NCBI GenBank assembly: GCA_009779455.1
Contig: WREG01000003.1
Location: forward strand, 1 to 22,597
Direction: 5' to 3'
Origin: Oscillospiraceae bacterium
GTDB lineage: Bacteria > Bacillota > Clostridia > Oscillospirales > Acutalibacteraceae
Length of the DNA stretch: 22,597 nt
Both the position numbers and the translations under genes were made by a program. A model generated the notes under the pieces. The model did no database searches. It was not told the DNA's origin and saw only the letters and a list, made by a program, of their open reading frames with translations. Below are positions 13,581 through 21,293 of the stretch, one piece after another. The stretch's first letter is position 1; the number at the start of each line of letters is the position of its first letter.

Positions 13581-15122
13581 ATGAGCAATATTAACGTTAT
13601 TCCCGTTCCACTTAAAACGGCAATGAAAGTCGGGGAGTTTATTCTGCCCGAAAGCGCAAGCCTTGTGAAATTCGTTAAAAAGAAAATCGACAAATCCGTC
13701 GAGGGGGACGAGGCTTACAGACTTGAGGTCACGCCCGAGGGCATAAAAATAGCCGCGTCATGTGAGCGCGGGCTGTTTATGGGCTGGCAGACGGCAAAAC
13801 AGCTGGCGATGACGGCAAACGGTACAACAACTAGCCCGGGAGGGGTCAGTTTGCCCTGCCTTGAAACTGAGGACAGGCCGCGTTTTGCGTACAGGGGCTT
13901 TATGATAGACAGCTCCCGTCATATGCAGGCCGTTGACGAGCTGAAAACGATGATACGGGCTGCCGCCTTCTTCAAATTCAACGTTTTCCACTGGCATATC
14001 TGCGACGACCAGGGCTTCCGTTTCGAGAGCGGGAAATACCCCCTGCTGAATACCGTAGGCTCATGGCGGGACGGCTCGCATTTCGGCAAAATAAAATCGG
14101 CGGAGCGCTACGGCGGTTTCTACACAAAGGATGAAATGAGAGAAATCGTGGATTTCTGCGGGCGTCACTATATCGACGTGATACCCGAAATCGAGATGCC
14201 GGGGCACGTTTCCGCCGTTTTGGCGTCATATCCCGAATTCTTATGTGCAAACGGCAATAATGCCGCCGATAATAATATCACGAGCGATAAGATTGACGTA
14301 AAAATACTGCCGGGCATATTTTCTGACATCCTCTGCGCGGGGAAAGAGGGGGTTTATGAATTCGTATGCGGCTTATTGGATGAGGTTATGGAGGTTTTCC
14401 CGTCAAAATACATCCATCTGGGCGGCGACGAGGCGCCGAAAAAAAATTGGCGGGCCTGTCCGAATTGCCAAAGCAGAATAAAAGAAAACTCCCTCGCGGA
14501 CGAGGAAGAATTGCAGGCTTATTTTATTAACCGCGTGAGCGGGTATCTGAAAAGCAGGGGCAAAACGGCCCTGACCTGGAACGAAAGCCTGAAAAGCGGC
14601 AAGCTTGACACTGAGGTCATTACGCAAATGTGGATGGATAAAGAAGATTTGTGCGCGAACAGAGCGAACGGCGGCGGAAATATAATAATTTCCGACTTTT
14701 TCGCCTATTATGCGGATTACCCCTACGCAATGACGCCGCTCAATAAGACCTACAGGCACGAGCCGATACCTAAAAAGGTGAAAAAAGAAAACCACGGCAA
14801 CATATTGGGCGTAGAAACCCCTATATGGACGGAATATGTGGATAATTTCGATAAAATGGCCTATCAGTGCTATCCCCGCTTCGCTGCCGCGGCCGAAAGC
14901 GCCTGGTCGGAACCGAAAAATAAGAACGCCGATGATTTTATAAAAAGAATGAAAAAAATCACGCCCATTTTGAAAAAAACCGGCGTGAACCCCGCCCTGG
15001 CGGGCGAATGGAACCCGTTGCCCCATCAAAGGGCGTCGGGGATGATAAAATTCGCGGCAAAAAATTACAGCCTTGATTTCGCGAAGGAATTTATCAAAAT
15101 GGCAAAAGAGAATAAAAAATAA
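13581..15122 (+). CDS. Beta-N-acetylhexosaminidase, GH20
   Basis: 513 residues from the ATG at 13581, chosen over the upstream GTG because GAGGGG lies 8 bases before it. It removes terminal GlcNAc or GalNAc by substrate-assisted catalysis. A GH20b-like N-domain (about 1-85) precedes the catalytic barrel. Family landmarks are PRFAYRGFMIDSSRH, FKFNVFHWHICDDQGFRFE, DVIPEIEMPGH, and the catalytic pair D283-E284 in HLGGDEAP. There is no signal peptide or anchor, so it acts inside the cell on imported oligosaccharides. The stop codon touches the stop codon of rnfB on the other strand with no terminator between. Confidence 0.95.
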   Translation: MSNINVIPVPLKTAMKVGEFILPESASLVKFVKKKIDKSVEGDEAYRLEVTPEGIKIAASCERGLFMGWQTAKQLAMTANGTTTSPGGVSLPCLETEDRPRFAYRGFMIDSSRHMQAVDELKTMIRAAAFFKFNVFHWHICDDQGFRFESGKYPLLNTVGSWRDGSHFGKIKSAERYGGFYTKDEMREIVDFCGRHYIDVIPEIEMPGHVSAVLASYPEFLCANGNNAADNNITSDKIDVKILPGIFSDILCAGKEGVYEFVCGLLDEVMEVFPSKYIHLGGDEAPKKNWRACPNCQSRIKENSLADEEELQAYFINRVSGYLKSRGKTALTWNESLKSGKLDTEVITQMWMDKEDLCANRANGGGNIIISDFFAYYADYPYAMTPLNKTYRHEPIPKKVKKENHGNILGVETPIWTEYVDNFDKMAYQCYPRFAAAAESAWSEPKNKNADDFIKRMKKITPILKKTGVNPALAGEWNPLPHQRASGMIKFAAKNYSLDFAKEFIKMAKENKK

Positions 15123-15935
15123 TTACCCGCTAATCGAAATAACGTCAATACTGTTGGTCGGGCAGACTTCCCTGCATTTGCGGCAGCCCGTGCACTTGCT
15201 GAAATCCACGTAAGCGCAGTTGTCCGTCACGGTTACGGCCCCGTCTTCGCAGACCTTTACGCAGCGCATACAGCCTATGCAGCCCGCTTTGCACTGTTTC
15301 TTTGTTGCCGCGCCTTTATCCAAATTTTTGCAGAGGACGGCCGCCATCGGGGTGTTCAGGGGCAGCATTTCGATAAGGTCGTTGGGGCAGGTTTTTACGC
15401 AGAGCTTGCAGGCCTTGCATATTTTCGGGTTTACCCTGGCGACGCCGTCGCACATATGAATGGCCTCATAAGGACAGGCTTTTTCGCAGTCGCCGAGGCC
15501 GATGCAGCCGTATACGCATTCCTTCGGGCCGCCGAAAAGCTGTTTTGCTATGCGGCAGCTTTCTACGCCCACATAATTCATTTTTACTTCCGCTATGTCG
15601 TTTTTGCCCTGGCAAAGCACCACGGCCGACGACGGCGGCACGATCCCGGCGGCAAGGCCCAAAGCCATAGCTATTTCATTTGAGCAGGTGTTCCCCCCAG
15701 GCGCGCATAAATTGGTCTCTTTGCATTCGCCGCACGAAAGCGCGGCGGCGTAGCTTAAGCAGCCCGCGTAGCCGCAGGCGCCGCAATTGATTCCGGGGAG
15801 TATTTCGGTTATCTCATCGGCTTTTAAGTCTTTAGGCACGGCCATGATTTTTGACGCCACGGACAAACCGAGCCCCGCGAAAAGCCCGATAGACGAAACG
15901 AAAAACGCTGCTGACAATATTGGGTTATCAAACAT
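15123..15935 (-). CDS. rnfB: RnfB, electron-transport complex Fe-S subunit
   Basis: 270 residues; last gene of the Rnf operon. It takes electrons from reduced ferredoxin. One N-terminal membrane helix (about 8-28) is followed by the RnfB/NqrB-like Fe-S motif CGACGYAGC (C51, C54, C59, with C77), then ferredoxin-type Cys clusters: C140-C154 region, CKACKLCVKTCP (C173-C183), CIGCMRCVKVC (C219-C229) and CTGCRKCREVCP (C248-C258). Some acetogen RnfB proteins are longer with more clusters; this one is on the short side. AAGGATGG lies about 11 bases before the ATG. Confidence 0.95.
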   Translation of the reverse strand: MFDNPILSAAFFVSSIGLFAGLGLSVASKIMAVPKDLKADEITEILPGINCGACGYAGCLSYAAALSCGECKETNLCAPGGNTCSNEIAMALGLAAGIVPPSSAVVLCQGKNDIAEVKMNYVGVESCRIAKQLFGGPKECVYGCIGLGDCEKACPYEAIHMCDGVARVNPKICKACKLCVKTCPNDLIEMLPLNTPMAAVLCKNLDKGAATKKQCKAGCIGCMRCVKVCEDGAVTVTDNCAYVDFSKCTGCRKCREVCPTNSIDVISISG

Positions 15936-15987
15936 ATTTATAAGCCATCCTTATTAAATTTTTGCGAAGCACAAACTTTCCTCCTGT

Positions 15988-16578
15988 TCAAACCAGTTTC
16001 ATACCTTCTATTATACCCGAAAACCCCAAAAAAGAAAGGGACACCAGCGAAGCGGACACAAGGGTTATCGGCAGGCCCTTTAAAAATTTCGGGATTTCAG
16101 CCGATTCGAGCCTTGTGCGTACCCCTGCGAACATGACCATAGCCAATAAAAACCCCAAACCGGCGCCGAGGGCGTTTACCATCGCAGCGCCGAAGGAATA
16201 GCCGCTTTCAATGTTCAATATGACGCATCCCAAAACGGCGCAGTTCGTCGTCATCAGCGGAAGGTATACCCCCAGCGAGTTATATAAGGATTTCATATAT
16301 TTTTTAAGCGCAATCTCTATAAGCTGTACGAGCGCGGCTATCATTAATATAAATACAAGCGTTTGGAGGTATGCCATATTGTATTTTTCGAGCAGAATAT
16401 TGACCGGATGCGTAGTGGCGGTGGACAGGAGCAATACGAATGTGACCGCCGCGCCCATGCCTGCAGCCGTGTCGATTTTTTTCGAAACGCCCAAAAACGG
16501 GCAGATGCCCAAAAATTTCGCCAAAACAAAATTCTCAGTAAGTATCCCCATTATAATTAAACCGATAAAATATTTCAT
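15988..16578 (-). CDS. rnfA: RnfA, membrane subunit
   Basis: 196 residues with about six membrane helices. The motif ENFVLAKFLGICPFLGVSKK (about 15-34) is diagnostic of RnfA; C26 is in the region that binds a membrane Fe-S cluster shared with RnfE. A start at residue 10 would match many family members more closely, but the first ATG has AAAGGG upstream, so I keep it. It follows rnfE after about 40 bases, the widest gap within this Rnf operon, which carries a G-rich repeat. Confidence 0.95.
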   Translation of the reverse strand: MKYFIGLIIMGILTENFVLAKFLGICPFLGVSKKIDTAAGMGAAVTFVLLLSTATTHPVNILLEKYNMAYLQTLVFILMIAALVQLIEIALKKYMKSLYNSLGVYLPLMTTNCAVLGCVILNIESGYSFGAAMVNALGAGLGFLLAMVMFAGVRTRLESAEIPKFLKGLPITLVSASLVSLSFLGFSGIIEGMKLV

Positions 16579-16608
16579 TGTAAAGATATCCCTTTCTCTG
16601 TGATTATT

Positions 16609-16640
16609 CCTAATGCCCCTAATCCCTAACCCCTAAATCC
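16609..16640 (-). repeat. G-rich TTAGGG-like repeat at the rnfE end
   Basis: On the minus strand the sequence runs through TTTAGGGGTTAGGGATTAGGGG, encoding the last RnfE residues (DLGVRD) and its stop, and continues into the gap before rnfA. It shares an 11-base core with the repeat at 150-164. Three G-runs of 3-4 bases plus a GG could allow a G-quadruplex. Confidence 0.6.
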
Positions 16641-17380
16641 TCCTTATGGCGGCACATCGCCGACATCGGGCAATGGGCGCAGTCGTGGAGTTCGTATTCC
16701 GGCAGTCTTTTCTCCGCCGTGATTTTGTTTGTGAGAGCTATAAGCAGCCCGAACACGAAGAAGCCGCCGGCCGGAAGGATAAATATGGCTATAGGGGCGA
16801 GCTGCAGGCCTGCGGGTATTTTGCCCATCAGGTCAATGCCGTCCCAGCCGTTTAAAACATTGTCGCCGAAGAGGCGCATAAGGCTCCCGGTCCCGGCGCC
16901 GACAGTCCCCGCGCCCAAAATTTCGCGGACCAGCGCCATTGACAGCAAAGCGGCGGTAAAGCCCGTTCCCATCCCAAAGCCGTCCACTGCGGAGGCCAAA
17001 ACGGGATTTTTGTTGGCGAAGGACTCCGCCCTGCCGAAAATTACGCAGTTGACCACAATAAGCGGCAGGAACACGCCCAAGGCGTCGTTTATAGCGGGTA
17101 CGAAAGCTTTCATCAGCATCTGCACTACGGACACGAATGACGCTATTATCACTACGAAAGCGGGGATTCTTACTTTATCCGGTATAACTTTCCGCAAAGC
17201 GGATATAGCCACATTTGAACAAATGAGAACCATCATCGTCGCTATCCCCATCCCCAGCGCGTTTACGACGGAAGTCGAAACCGCAAGTGTGGGGCAGGTG
17301 CCGAGGACAAGGCGGAACACGGGATTCTCAATTAAAATCCCTTTTGTAAATGTTTTTCCCAAAGATTTTTTTTCTGCCAT
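16619..17380 (-). CDS. rnfE: RnfE, membrane subunit
   Basis: 253 residues, about six membrane helices, homologous to RnfA. The hallmark ENPVFRLVLGTCPTLAVSTS (about 18-37) includes the conserved Cys of the RnfA/RnfE membrane Fe-S site. The start overlaps the rnfG stop by one base (TAATG), so the genes are coupled. The hydrophilic tail has several Cys (CAHCPMSAMC), and its final residues come from a TTAGGG-like repeat, so the exact C-terminus may be strain-specific. Confidence 0.95.
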   Translation of the reverse strand: MAEKKSLGKTFTKGILIENPVFRLVLGTCPTLAVSTSVVNALGMGIATMMVLICSNVAISALRKVIPDKVRIPAFVVIIASFVSVVQMLMKAFVPAINDALGVFLPLIVVNCVIFGRAESFANKNPVLASAVDGFGMGTGFTAALLSMALVREILGAGTVGAGTGSLMRLFGDNVLNGWDGIDLMGKIPAGLQLAPIAIFILPAGGFFVFGLLIALTNKITAEKRLPEYELHDCAHCPMSAMCRHKEDLGVRD

Positions 17381-17955
17381 TATTTTTGCCCCCTTTCAAT
17401 TTGGCCAAACAGCTCCAGAGCCGTGTTTACGGCGTCGGTCACCGCTTTTGACGTTATTGTCGCGCCCGTGAGGATGTCTATGGAATTTTCAGGCTTGATC
17501 CCTCCTGCCGACATATTTATCTTGCCCGAAAGGCCGAAATACTGCTTTAAAAAGTTTTCGTTTTTGGCGTTCATGCCAAGCCCCGGCGTCTCGGTTATTT
17601 GCAAAATGTTTACCCCCGACACCGTACCGTCCGTCAAAACGCCGGTCATAACTATAATGCTCCCGCTGTAGCCTTTCGCCCAGGTTTTAAACACATAGCC
17701 CATTATATCGCCGGATTTGCCGAAAGCGGTTTTATAAGTATATACTGTATCGCCGAAGCTTATATCCAGCGGTTCTTCCGAAAAGTTTTCGGCGTCGGGC
17801 ATGACCGTTTTTTGGTTTTCCCTTTCCTCTATAACCGCGTTCTCCGCGATCCTGTCCTTCGTTATGCCGTCGGTAAAAGCCATTAAAACGGTTCCGGCAA
17901 CGCAGATAATGAGGAGCGAAATCACGGGGATCAATATTTCTTTTGTATTTTTCAC
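17380..17955 (-). CDS. rnfG: RnfG, covalent-FMN subunit
   Basis: 191 residues starting with GTG, whose first bases overlap the rnfD stop (GTGA) behind a GGAGG site. One membrane helix (about 8-27) anchors an extracytoplasmic FMN-binding domain. TETPGLG (121-127) is the conserved FMN-domain motif. The flavinylation site is D160-I-L-T-G-A-T166, the ApbE motif DxxTGAT, with Thr166 as the attachment residue. The operon supplies its own ApbE. Confidence 0.95.
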   Translation of the reverse strand: MKNTKEILIPVISLLIICVAGTVLMAFTDGITKDRIAENAVIEERENQKTVMPDAENFSEEPLDISFGDTVYTYKTAFGKSGDIMGYVFKTWAKGYSGSIIVMTGVLTDGTVSGVNILQITETPGLGMNAKNENFLKQYFGLSGKINMSAGGIKPENSIDILTGATITSKAVTDAVNTALELFGQIERGQK

Positions 17956-18965
17956 GCCTTAGCCTCCTTTTCAGCCTTTTCTTTTACAAACCCGAAGGGT
18001 TTGAGGGCGGTAACGCGGTCGATAAGAGGGGTGAGTATGTTCATAATGATTATAGAGTACGAAACGCCCTCCGGAAGGCTTCCGTAAAGCCTGATCACAG
18101 CCGTAATAACGCCGCAGCCTATACCGAAAACCAGCTTCCCTTTATTGGTTGACGGGCAGGTCACATAGTCGGTTGCCATAAAAACAGCGCCGAGAATCAA
18201 GCCGCCGCCCATGATCTGGTAACCGAGGAAATCAAGGTCGAATTTGCCGGCGAAAAGCATAATAACGGCGACCGTGCCGATAAAGCTTAAAGGGATTACG
18301 GGTTTGATGATTTTTCTTGCGATTAAGTACACGCCCCCTAAAATGAGCGCTATTGTGCAGGCCTCCCCCAGAGAGCCGCCCCTTCTGCCTATCAGCATAT
18401 CGAACATTGAGGGCAGACCGGCGGCGCCCATTCCTTCCGCTATATCCCCGGACATATCCATGCCGGAAAGCTTATAGAGGAGCGTGGCGCCCGTCGTAAC
18501 GTCCGGTTTTGTCCTCCACGCCATAGGGAGCGCCCATGTTGACATTGCGACAGGGAAACAAACGAGGAGCATTATCCTGCCGCCTATGGCGGGGTTGACG
18601 AAATTGTTGCCCAGGCCGCCGAAAAACTGCTTGACGACTACTATGGCAAAGACGGAGCCGACGGCAGCCATCCAGAGCGGCATATCGACAGGCAGGTTGA
18701 AAGCGAGCAGAAGCCCCGTCACGGTCGCGCTGAGGTCGGACACCGTGTTTTTCCTTTTCATGGCTTTTCGGGATAAATATTCGGACAGGATACAGGAAAT
18801 TACGCAAACGGCAGTGACAAGAAGGGACCTGAACCCGAATATCAGAACCGCAGCCGCAAGAGCGGGCGACAGGCTTATCAAAACGTCCCGCATTATGCCC
18901 GGGACGGTTTCCCGCGAACTTATGTGAGGCGAAGCGCTTACGGTAAAAAGCTTGTTTTTCTCCAT
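17952..18965 (-). CDS. rnfD: RnfD, membrane subunit with covalent FMN
   Basis: 337 residues from the ATG at 18965, chosen because MEKNKLFTVSASPHI matches how family members begin. A TTG at 18995 with GGAGG 6 bases upstream would add ten residues and cannot be excluded. The protein has about nine to ten membrane helices. The flavinylation motif is D155-V-T-T-G-A-T161; Thr161 should carry FMN. The FGGLGNNFVNPA segment is family typical. A hairpin spans the rnfC stop and the alternative TTG. Confidence 0.92.
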   Translation of the reverse strand: MEKNKLFTVSASPHISSRETVPGIMRDVLISLSPALAAAVLIFGFRSLLVTAVCVISCILSEYLSRKAMKRKNTVSDLSATVTGLLLAFNLPVDMPLWMAAVGSVFAIVVVKQFFGGLGNNFVNPAIGGRIMLLVCFPVAMSTWALPMAWRTKPDVTTGATLLYKLSGMDMSGDIAEGMGAAGLPSMFDMLIGRRGGSLGEACTIALILGGVYLIARKIIKPVIPLSFIGTVAVIMLFAGKFDLDFLGYQIMGGGLILGAVFMATDYVTCPSTNKGKLVFGIGCGVITAVIRLYGSLPEGVSYSIIIMNILTPLIDRVTALKPFGFVKEKAEKEAKA

Positions 18966-18974
18966 TATTTTTAG

Positions 18975-18997
18975 GCTTGAAAATTTATTTTTCAAGC
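18975..18997 (-). promoter_or_regulatory. Intercistronic hairpin between rnfC and rnfD
   Basis: On the minus strand, GCTTGAAAA-ataaa-TTTTCAAGC forms a perfect 9-bp stem with a 5-base loop. It contains the rnfC stop codon and the possible TTG start of rnfD and ends about 10 bases before the ATG at 18965. No T-run follows, so it is more likely to affect translation or RNA processing than to terminate. Confidence 0.65.
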
Positions 18998-20328
18998 TTT
19001 TCCTCCTCTTTTAAAAACTCTTTGCCAAGGCGCATATATTGGACAAGCGGTTTCCCCGCGGGACAGGCGTAGGCGCAGCTGCCGCATTCCATGCAGGACA
19101 TGACGCCAAGAGCCTCAAGCCCTTTGGCGTCCTTAAGCCTTGTGCGTATATCTATATGCATGGGCATAAGGAACAGGGGGCAGGCGTCCGTGCATTTGCC
19201 GCAGCGTATGCAGTCCCATTCCTTTTTATGCGGTAGGCCGCCCTCCGTAAAAGCCAGTATGGCGTTATCTTTTTTTAATATCGGCACGCTTCCGTCAACA
19301 AGCGCGGTTCCCATCATAGGCCCGCCCGCTATAATTTTTGCGGGTTCCTGTTTTAAGCCGCAGAAATCAATAATTTCCGAAACGGTCATGCCCATGGGCA
19401 CGCGCAGGTTCTTCGGCTCGGCAACGGCGTTGCCGTCCACCGTAACGGTACGGCTTATCAGCGGCTTGCCCGTTTTCAGATACCTCGACGTAAACGCGAC
19501 GGACGTTACGTTCATAACAATGCAGCCCACATCTAAAGGCAGTTTGCCGGGAGGTATTTTTTTGTTTAAAGCGGACTGCACTATCATTTTTTCCGCGCCC
19601 ATAGGGTATTTAGAGGCAAGCGTCATCACTCTAATAAGCGAACCCTTTTTTTCGTCCCTGATTTTTTGCGTCAAAACCTCCATAGCTCGGGGCTTGTTGT
19701 CCTCGCAGGCTATAATGACTTTAGAGAACCCCAAAACCTCGGAAAGCTTTGAAGCTCCGTCTATAATGTCGCCTGTATGCTCAATGCACTCACGATAGTC
19801 GGACGTTATATAAGGCTCGCACTCCGCCGCGTTTATTACGAGCGTATCGACCTTTTTATCTTTAGGGAAATTAAGCTTTACATGGGCGGGGAAGCCCGCG
19901 CCGCCGAGGCCCACAAGGCCCGACGCGCGCACAGCGGCGATAAGGCCGTCCCTGTCCGCCGCTTTCGGGGGTTCGAACCTTTCATAAAGCTCATTGCTGC
20001 CGTCGCTTTCTATAATAACGGCGGGAACCGTCGCCCCGTTGGTTATTCTAACGTTCCCGACCGAGGATACCGTGCCGGAAACCGATGCGTGGACAGGGGC
20101 GGAAACATAGCTTTCGCTGTCGCCGATAAGCTGCCCCGTTTTGACCGTATCCCCCTTTTTAACCGTCGGAACGCACGGCGCGCCTATATGCTGGAGCATC
20201 GGCACTACAACCTTCCGCGGCAAAGGAACCCTTATCGTCGCGGTTTCGGCGGTGTTTTTATTATAATCCGCATGGACGCCGCCCTTTACTTTTCCCACGG
20301 CTTTTAAAAGGCCGTCAAGTTTGCTCAT
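18985..20328 (-). CDS. rnfC: RnfC, NADH-facing Fe-S/flavin subunit
   Basis: 447 residues; first Rnf gene. It exchanges electrons with NAD on the cytoplasmic side. The N-terminal domain has a lipoyl-like segment around PTVKKGDTVKTGQLIG. The nucleotide/FMN-binding loop is GLGGAGFPAHVKL (140-152). Two [4Fe-4S] motifs follow: CIRCGKCTDACP (C373, C376, C379, C383) and CMECGSCAYACP (C412, C415, C418, C422). The start is preceded by AGAGGATG. Confidence 0.96.
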   Translation of the reverse strand: MSKLDGLLKAVGKVKGGVHADYNKNTAETATIRVPLPRKVVVPMLQHIGAPCVPTVKKGDTVKTGQLIGDSESYVSAPVHASVSGTVSSVGNVRITNGATVPAVIIESDGSNELYERFEPPKAADRDGLIAAVRASGLVGLGGAGFPAHVKLNFPKDKKVDTLVINAAECEPYITSDYRECIEHTGDIIDGASKLSEVLGFSKVIIACEDNKPRAMEVLTQKIRDEKKGSLIRVMTLASKYPMGAEKMIVQSALNKKIPPGKLPLDVGCIVMNVTSVAFTSRYLKTGKPLISRTVTVDGNAVAEPKNLRVPMGMTVSEIIDFCGLKQEPAKIIAGGPMMGTALVDGSVPILKKDNAILAFTEGGLPHKKEWDCIRCGKCTDACPLFLMPMHIDIRTRLKDAKGLEALGVMSCMECGSCAYACPAGKPLVQYMRLGKEFLKEEEKLEK

Positions 20329-20355
20329 TAATATATTTCATCCTCTCATCAAATC

Positions 20356-20394
20356 TTTAATTATGAAGTATGCATTATGAATTACATAATTTTT
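20356..20394. repeat. AT-rich repeat between the Gx transporter gene and rnfC
   Basis: ATTATGAA occurs twice with six bases between, and AATTATG near 20356 is inverted as CATAATT near the right end. The right part overlaps the last codons of the upstream gene. No promoter or terminator is clear here. Confidence 0.4.
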
Positions 20395-20894
20395 TCTAAA
20401 GCCGGCATCACCGCTTTTAATACCGCCCCCGTAATAACCCCCGCTATTATACCGAACAATATAAGGGAAGGAAGATATCCGAAAACATAGATGCTGCCCG
20501 TTAAAACAAAAGCACCCGCAAGCTGGCCTATATTATGAAAAACCGCCGATATGACAGAAACCCCGGCTAAACCGAATAATTTTCTGTCTTTAAAAAACAG
20601 CATAAGCCTTAACGTAAAAATGCTTAAAACACCGCCGCAAAGGCTTATGATAAAAGCTGAAAAGCCCCTTGTGAACCCCGCAAATACGGATTTTAAAACG
20701 GCGATCAGCAGCCCCGAAGGCAATCCCCCGTTTATAACGGCAAACATAGTCACGATATTCGAAAGCCCCAGCTTTGCCCCGGGCGGGAGAAACGGCACGG
20801 GCGGGAGAATGCTTTCCAGAAAGGAAAGGGAAAGGCTTAAAGCCAGAAGCATCCCGAATTTTGCAGTTTTAATGCTGTATTTATTATTAAACAT
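20382..20894 (-). CDS. Gx transporter family membrane protein
   Basis: 170 residues with about five hydrophobic helices. The segment PPVPFLPPGAKLGLSNIVTM is the signature of the family named Gx transporter or heptaprenyl diphosphate synthase component I (Hpre_diP_synt_I). The fold resembles the membrane component of vitamin uptake transporters. It is commonly found next to rnfC in Clostridia. Despite the older name I see no prenyl synthase motif. It may import a flavin or quinone precursor for Rnf, but that is inference. Confidence 0.85.
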   Translation of the reverse strand: MFNNKYSIKTAKFGMLLALSLSLSFLESILPPVPFLPPGAKLGLSNIVTMFAVINGGLPSGLLIAVLKSVFAGFTRGFSAFIISLCGGVLSIFTLRLMLFFKDRKLFGLAGVSVISAVFHNIGQLAGAFVLTGSIYVFGYLPSLILFGIIAGVITGAVLKAVMPALEKIM

Positions 20895-20903
20895 CCCAAC
20901 CCC

Positions 20904-21293
20904 TTAATATGCTATAATATCAACCTTGCTTTTCCCGGCGGATTTGAGAACAATAACAACCCCGGCGGGCAAACAGGCGGCAGCATCGCCGCTTTTAGTT
21001 AAATTCCCCGTGTTTACGCAAATTTTGTCGCGGCATTCCGCGTTTAAAAAACAGGCGCAGTTTTTTTCAATCCGAATAACGGTTGACGGTGATGTGTCCG
21101 TGTTTATTTCATAGCCTATTTCTGCGGATGAAAGCGGGATAGCCTCAATTTCTTTTCCGTTCACATAAATTACCGCGTATAAATCGCCACCCTTATTGAA
21201 TGGGGGTTTTCCGGCCGCGGCAAGCGCAAGCATTGACAATAAGATTAATGATATTATTATAAGCGCGTCACATTTTCTGAAAATTTTATCCAT
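20904..21293 (-). CDS. NusG domain II-containing membrane-anchored protein
   Basis: 129 residues from the ATG at 21293; the frame opens at 21332, but the later start begins MDKIFRKCDALIIISLILLS, a normal signal anchor, and overlaps the ApbE stop by 8 bases (ATGGATAA). After the helix comes a small extracytoplasmic domain with YVNGKEIEAIPL and a Cys-bearing stretch NCACFLNAECRDKICVNTG. This NusG-II type is common beside apbE and rnf genes in Clostridia. It has no transcription-factor role that I can see; a part in Rnf assembly or cofactor handling is inferred. Confidence 0.78.
   Translation of the reverse strand: MDKIFRKCDALIIISLILLSMLALAAAGKPPFNKGGDLYAVIYVNGKEIEAIPLSSAEIGYEINTDTSPSTVIRIEKNCACFLNAECRDKICVNTGNLTKSGDAAACLPAGVVIVLKSAGKSKVDIIAY

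Noticed and set aside
16609..16640. Telomeric repeat
   Set aside because: Only a few imperfect units inside a bacterial operon; a small intergenic repeat is the simpler reading.
16719..17471. Plus-strand open frame of 250 codons
   Set aside because: Antisense to rnfE and rnfG; low-complexity Thr/Pro/Lys-rich translation of membrane-helix codons.
19091..19798. Plus-strand open frame of 235 codons
   Set aside because: Antisense to rnfC, which has complete Fe-S motifs.
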